A DNA stretch of 18,027 nt from Candidatus Firestoneibacteriota bacterium. Its GTDB lineage: Bacteria; JACRDZ01. This document shows positions 15,058 through 18,027 of the stretch, one piece after another. Where the stretch lies: the NCBI GenBank assembly GCA_016212735.1, contig JACRDZ010000298.1, positions 1-18,027 of the forward strand. The letters run 5' to 3'. Within the stretch, counting starts at the first letter, position 1, and every line of letters starts with the position of its first letter. A model generated the notes under the pieces. The model did no database searches and was not told the DNA's origin. It was given only the letters and a program-made list of their open reading frames with translations. Made by a program: the position numbers and the translations under genes.

Positions 15058-16273
15058 CCGCATTTCTAAACTAAAAGACAGACTTAATGAATTAAAAAAT
15101 AGAAATATTTTATATAATACAAATTGGAATTTTATTGATTTTAGTATTAAAAGTGCTCATATTTTTTTTAATCAAATAATTGATATTTTTATCGAACAGT
15201 GTAATATATTTTTAAAAGACATTGATTCATTTACTAAAAAAAATAACTATGAACTCTTTTATGAAAAAATAAATCTTCTTTATTATAAAACAGCACATTT
15301 ACGTGAATGTTTTGTATATTTTTTTCAAACACAATTTACAAATAGAATATATATTTACTTATTTATGCGTGATATTATTGATACTTTAAGTACAAATAAT
15401 AATCTAAAAAATTTGAATTTTATACTAATACCAACAGGACGAACTGCTACATATCCTATTCATTTTTATTTATTAGGTAAAAACTATAGTTCATGGTTAG
15501 ATTTTAATTTAATAGATAAGATTAATTCAATAGTTATAAAAGAAATTAGATGTTTTGAGTGCGATCCAGAGGAACCATTAGAAAGACAATTAATAGAAGG
15601 GCATGAAATTTTTCATATTTTATTAAAAAAGGAAACAAACATAGAAAATTCTTTCAAAACAATACTTAGTAATTATAAAATAACTAATTTATTTATTAAT
15701 AATGATAAAGATATTGAAATGAACTACATAAAAGAACTATTTTGTGATTTTGCATCAGCATGGCATTTTGGCCCAGCTTATGGTAAAGCTTTTATAGAAG
15801 ATATTGCTTTTACAACAATTATGGAAACAAATAAACACCCGCAAAGAGTTCTTAGAATAATAATTATTTTAGAAGCATTACAAAAACATAAAAAACATCC
15901 TTATACACTTGAAGTGAAAAATTTTTATAAAAATCATAAAATAGAATATTCGTATGGAGTAGATAAAAATAATATTAGACTTATAATAGATGAGTATAAA
16001 AAAATTCTTAAATCTCTAAAGATAAGCTATTATTATTCAAATGATTTAAAAGAAAAAATAAAAAACTACTTTGAACATAACCTACCTTATTTATATAATG
16101 ATGTAAGAGAATTTTTAAATAATTTACCTAATAAAAAAAATTTATCAAATAAAGCACAAAGGTATTATGAAATTTTTATTTTAGAGTCTATCAGAAAAAA
16201 TACATTATGGCATGAGTTTAATCAAGAGATTAGGAAATCTGAAGAACTCTTTCCTATACCAAAAGCATTTTAG
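15026..16273 (+). CDS. Putative zinc metallopeptidase (HExxH) of unknown family
   Basis: A 415-aa soluble protein. Residues 1-130 are helical and Lys/Asn/Phe-rich. A central zincin-like core carries H193-E194-I-F-H197 (IEGHEIFHILLK), then 40 residues later ELFCDFASAWHFGPAYG, where E237 is the likely third zinc ligand and D241 follows it as in gluzincin-type ExxxD motifs. The layout HExxH...ExxCD...GPAY is coherent across 60 residues, so a chance HExxH is unlikely. The C-terminal third is helical and charged. ACGGAGAA lies seven bases before ATG 15026, supporting that start despite the overlap. Rows near the 5' end are about 15% GC. Substrate unknown; the peptidase function is inferred from motifs alone. 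Confidence 0.72.
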   Translation: MTISEKNCLNDRISKLKDRLNELKNRNILYNTNWNFIDFSIKSAHIFFNQIIDIFIEQCNIFLKDIDSFTKKNNYELFYEKINLLYYKTAHLRECFVYFFQTQFTNRIYIYLFMRDIIDTLSTNNNLKNLNFILIPTGRTATYPIHFYLLGKNYSSWLDFNLIDKINSIVIKEIRCFECDPEEPLERQLIEGHEIFHILLKKETNIENSFKTILSNYKITNLFINNDKDIEMNYIKELFCDFASAWHFGPAYGKAFIEDIAFTTIMETNKHPQRVLRIIIILEALQKHKKHPYTLEVKNFYKNHKIEYSYGVDKNNIRLIIDEYKKILKSLKISYYYSNDLKEKIKNYFEHNLPYLYNDVREFLNNLPNKKNLSNKAQRYYEIFILESIRKNTLWHEFNQEIRKSEELFPIPKAF

Positions 16274-16305
16274 ATAAATATTAAGTTTTTTGTACAGGAG
16301 AAAAT

Positions 16306-16977
16306 ATGGAAGAAAATAAATATTCTAATATTTCAGGGATATTATCTGATGAAGAAATCACTAAAAGGCTTAAACAAGATAAAAATTTAAGAATTTTCCC
16401 ACTTTTACGTGAAGAATCACAAATAAAAGGTTGTAAAGTAGATTTACATCTTTCAGGAATATTTTATGAAATTAAACATAGTAGTATTGAAGTTCATGAT
16501 CCTATTAATTATAGTGAAACAGACGATTATAGAAGAGATATAGTTTTACCCATTAATAAACCATATACTTTACATCCTAATATGTTTGTCCTTGCTTCAA
16601 CATTCGAAAATATATCAATGCCGAACGATCTACTTGGTATTCTGGAAGGTAAAAGTTCACTTGGTAGACTAGGGATTATAGTTCATGCTACAGCTAGTTT
16701 TATTGACCCTGGATATAACGGAACAATAACTTTAGAATTATCAAATTTAGGACAATTACCAGTTAACCTTTATACACTTGCTCCTATTGCTTCAATCGCA
16801 TTTATAACTATACAGGGTAAAGTTAAATTTCCCTATGGAGCTGAGATGGAGTCTCCAATCTCATCATTAGAAAAAGAGCCACATGGGCATCATGATTCCC
16901 CTATTTCTCAACCTTCTAAATATGGAGCAGATTGGGAATTTAGAATATTAAAAATAATTAAAGAAAGAACAAAATAA
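16306..16977 (+). CDS. dCTP deaminase / dUTPase-family protein
   Basis: A 223-aa protein of the trimeric dCTP deaminase (Dcd)/dUTPase superfamily, which converts dCTP to dUTP or directly to dUMP. Visible motifs are GILSDEEI (11-18), CKVDLHLS (43-50; usually xVDLRLG), the nucleotide-binding GKSSLGRLGI (115-124) and IDPGYNGTITLEL (133-145), with E144 in place of the Dcd catalytic glutamate. The usual family length is about 190; the excess is a C-terminal section with a HGHHDSP stretch and PSKYGADWEFR. GGAG precedes ATG 16306. It follows the putative peptidase by 32 bases. Housekeeping nucleotide metabolism is the default role; an accessory or defence role is possible because of its neighbours. 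Deaminase versus dUTPase activity cannot be decided here. Confidence 0.87.
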   Translation: MEENKYSNISGILSDEEITKRLKQDKNLRIFPLLREESQIKGCKVDLHLSGIFYEIKHSSIEVHDPINYSETDDYRRDIVLPINKPYTLHPNMFVLASTFENISMPNDLLGILEGKSSLGRLGIIVHATASFIDPGYNGTITLELSNLGQLPVNLYTLAPIASIAFITIQGKVKFPYGAEMESPISSLEKEPHGHHDSPISQPSKYGADWEFRILKIIKERTK

Positions 16978-17026
16978 TGTTAATATTATTCAACTTTTGA
17001 TATTACTTGAAATCATAAGGAGATTT

Positions 17027-17887
17027 ATGAAAATAAAATTTTGGGGAGTAAGAGGGTCAATCCCGGTTTCAGATAAAAAAGTAATAAAATATGGCGGAAA
17101 TACAACTTGTGTAGAAATATTAACTGATGATAATCATACAATTATTATTGATGCAGGAACAGGATTGCGTTCTTTAGGAAATAATCTTTTAACCGGTGAT
17201 TTCGGAAAAGGTAAAGGAAAAGCTTCTTTCCTATTTACACATACTCATTGGGATCATATACAGGGATTCCCTTTTTTTGTACCATTTTTTATAGGAAAAA
17301 AAGAAAGTGATAATAATAAAATCAAAGGAATGTGCAATGAATTCCATTTTTATGGAGAGAAAAAAGGATGGAGAACTCTTGAACGTATATTAAGTGATCA
17401 AATGAAATCTCCATATTTCCCTGTAACTTTAAAAGATATGAATGCAATTTTTAACTTTTCAAATATAACAGAAAATGATGAATTTTACATAGGTGACACA
17501 AAAATAACATGCAAATTTCTTAGACATCCAGATAGTGCGCTTGGATATAGAATTGAATGTAATGGTAAAATATATGCACATGTATGTGATACAGAACATC
17601 CTGAAGCAGGTATAGATTCAAATGTTCTGGAATTAGCTAAAGGATCTGATATTTTTGTTTATGATTCTCAATTTACACCTGAAGAATATCCAAAATTTAA
17701 AAATTGGGGACACAGCACCTGGCAGGAAGGAATTAAAATCTCTCAAAAGATAGGTGCAGATAAATTATATCTCTTTCATCATGCTCCATCACATGATGAT
17801 GATTTTATGGATATAGTTATAGAAGAAGCTTCAAGCCACTTTAAAGAAACTCATGCGGCAATGGATGGATTAGAGATAAATATATAA
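17027..17887 (+). CDS. MBL-fold metallohydrolase
   Basis: A 286-aa metallo-beta-lactamase-fold hydrolase. It begins MKIKFWGVRGSIPVS, typical of a large MBL subgroup near phosphodiesterase and PhnP-like enzymes, then NTTCVE, IDAGTGLRSLG and the dinuclear metal motif THTHWDH (H72, H74, D76, H77). Later ligand candidates are H in LRHPDSALGYRIE, D in VCDTEHPE and H in YLFHHAPSHDD. All metal ligands seem present, so it should be active. The start ATG 17027 has AAGGAG four bases upstream; the 10-residue upstream extension lacks a ribosome binding site. Substrate is unknown; cyclic nucleotides or phosphodiesters are possible but unproven. Confidence 0.88.
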   Translation: MKIKFWGVRGSIPVSDKKVIKYGGNTTCVEILTDDNHTIIIDAGTGLRSLGNNLLTGDFGKGKGKASFLFTHTHWDHIQGFPFFVPFFIGKKESDNNKIKGMCNEFHFYGEKKGWRTLERILSDQMKSPYFPVTLKDMNAIFNFSNITENDEFYIGDTKITCKFLRHPDSALGYRIECNGKIYAHVCDTEHPEAGIDSNVLELAKGSDIFVYDSQFTPEEYPKFKNWGHSTWQEGIKISQKIGADKLYLFHHAPSHDDDFMDIVIEEASSHFKETHAAMDGLEINI

Positions 17888-17908
17888 GTTAAAATAGGAG
17901 GATAAAAT

Positions 17909-18027
17909 ATGAACAAAATTTTTCTGGCTGGTAAAGTAGCAGAAAGATTAAGTATTTCTATAAGTGATGCTAAAATAATTATGGAAATATTCGTCCGTTC
18001 ATTTAATGATGCACTGGTACAAAACGA
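17909..18027 (+). CDS. HU/IHF-family DNA-binding protein, N-terminal fragment
   Basis: Starts 21 bases after the MBL gene with a strong AGGAGG and runs off the window. The 39 readable codons, MNKIFLAGKVAERLSIS onward, match the HU N-terminal helices (MNKxxLIxKVAEKxGLSxxDA), followed by a second helix IIMEIFVRSFNDAL. The DNA-binding arms lie beyond the window. Wild-type HU proteins are about 90 aa. Confidence 0.75.
   Translation, partial: MNKIFLAGKVAERLSISISDAKIIMEIFVRSFNDALVQN

Noticed and set aside
1..18027. tRNA, rRNA, transposase, integrase or attachment sites
   Set aside because: I looked for cloverleaf arms with CCA-adjacent stems, conserved rRNA blocks, DDE or tyrosine recombinase motifs and flanking direct repeats, and saw none by eye.

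Overview
This is an AT-rich, gene-dense bacterial window with every supported gene on the + strand. A bacterium is indicated by a GGDEF diguanylate cyclase, an HU-type protein start and strong Shine-Dalgarno sites in front of most genes. The energy genes suggest an anaerobe, possibly an uncultivated candidate-phylum lineage, but I cannot place it from sequence alone. Hand counts of sample 60-base rows give about 30% GC in the antiporter cluster, 43-55% in the first 1.4 kb, and as low as about 15% near 15.1 kb.

Region 1 (1-2172) is the 3' part of a large NuoL/M/N-type antiporter subunit. It is cut by the window edge and is richer in GC than everything downstream. It is the counterpart of the last gene of the next cluster, so it may close an earlier, paralogous cluster. 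Region 2 (2173-2366) holds a weak terminator-like hairpin, a tandem heptamer, a good promoter candidate and an 11-bp inverted repeat around that promoter.

Region 3 (2367-12067) is a tight operon in the order MrpE, MrpF, MrpG, DUF4040 (MbhD-like), a fused MbhE/MbhF (MnhB) protein, MrpC, three ~500-aa NuoL/M/N-like subunits and one 869-aa NuoL/M/N-like subunit. This is the order of the membrane arm of Mbh-type complexes (mbhA-H), expanded from one or two ion-pumping subunits to four. No hydrogenase, quinone or ferredoxin module is present. The genes would form a multi-channel Na+/H+ translocating membrane arm, driven either as a secondary antiporter or by an oxidoreductase module encoded elsewhere. 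The subunits differ at residues known to matter for proton transfer, and the last one has a C-terminal tail with a 3 x 26-aa repeat and a terminal membrane anchor.

Region 4 (12068-14680) has a membrane diguanylate cyclase behind an 18-bp perfect palindrome, then an apparent lipoprotein fusing MEMO and AMMECR1 domains, behind a heptamer-repeat spacer. Region 5 (14710-16977) is a very AT-rich three-gene set: a small helical protein, a HExxH putative metallopeptidase overlapping it by 32 bases, and a dCTP deaminase/dUTPase-family protein. This is the best candidate here for an undescribed system. Region 6 (17027-18027) is an MBL-fold hydrolase and the start of an HU-family protein.
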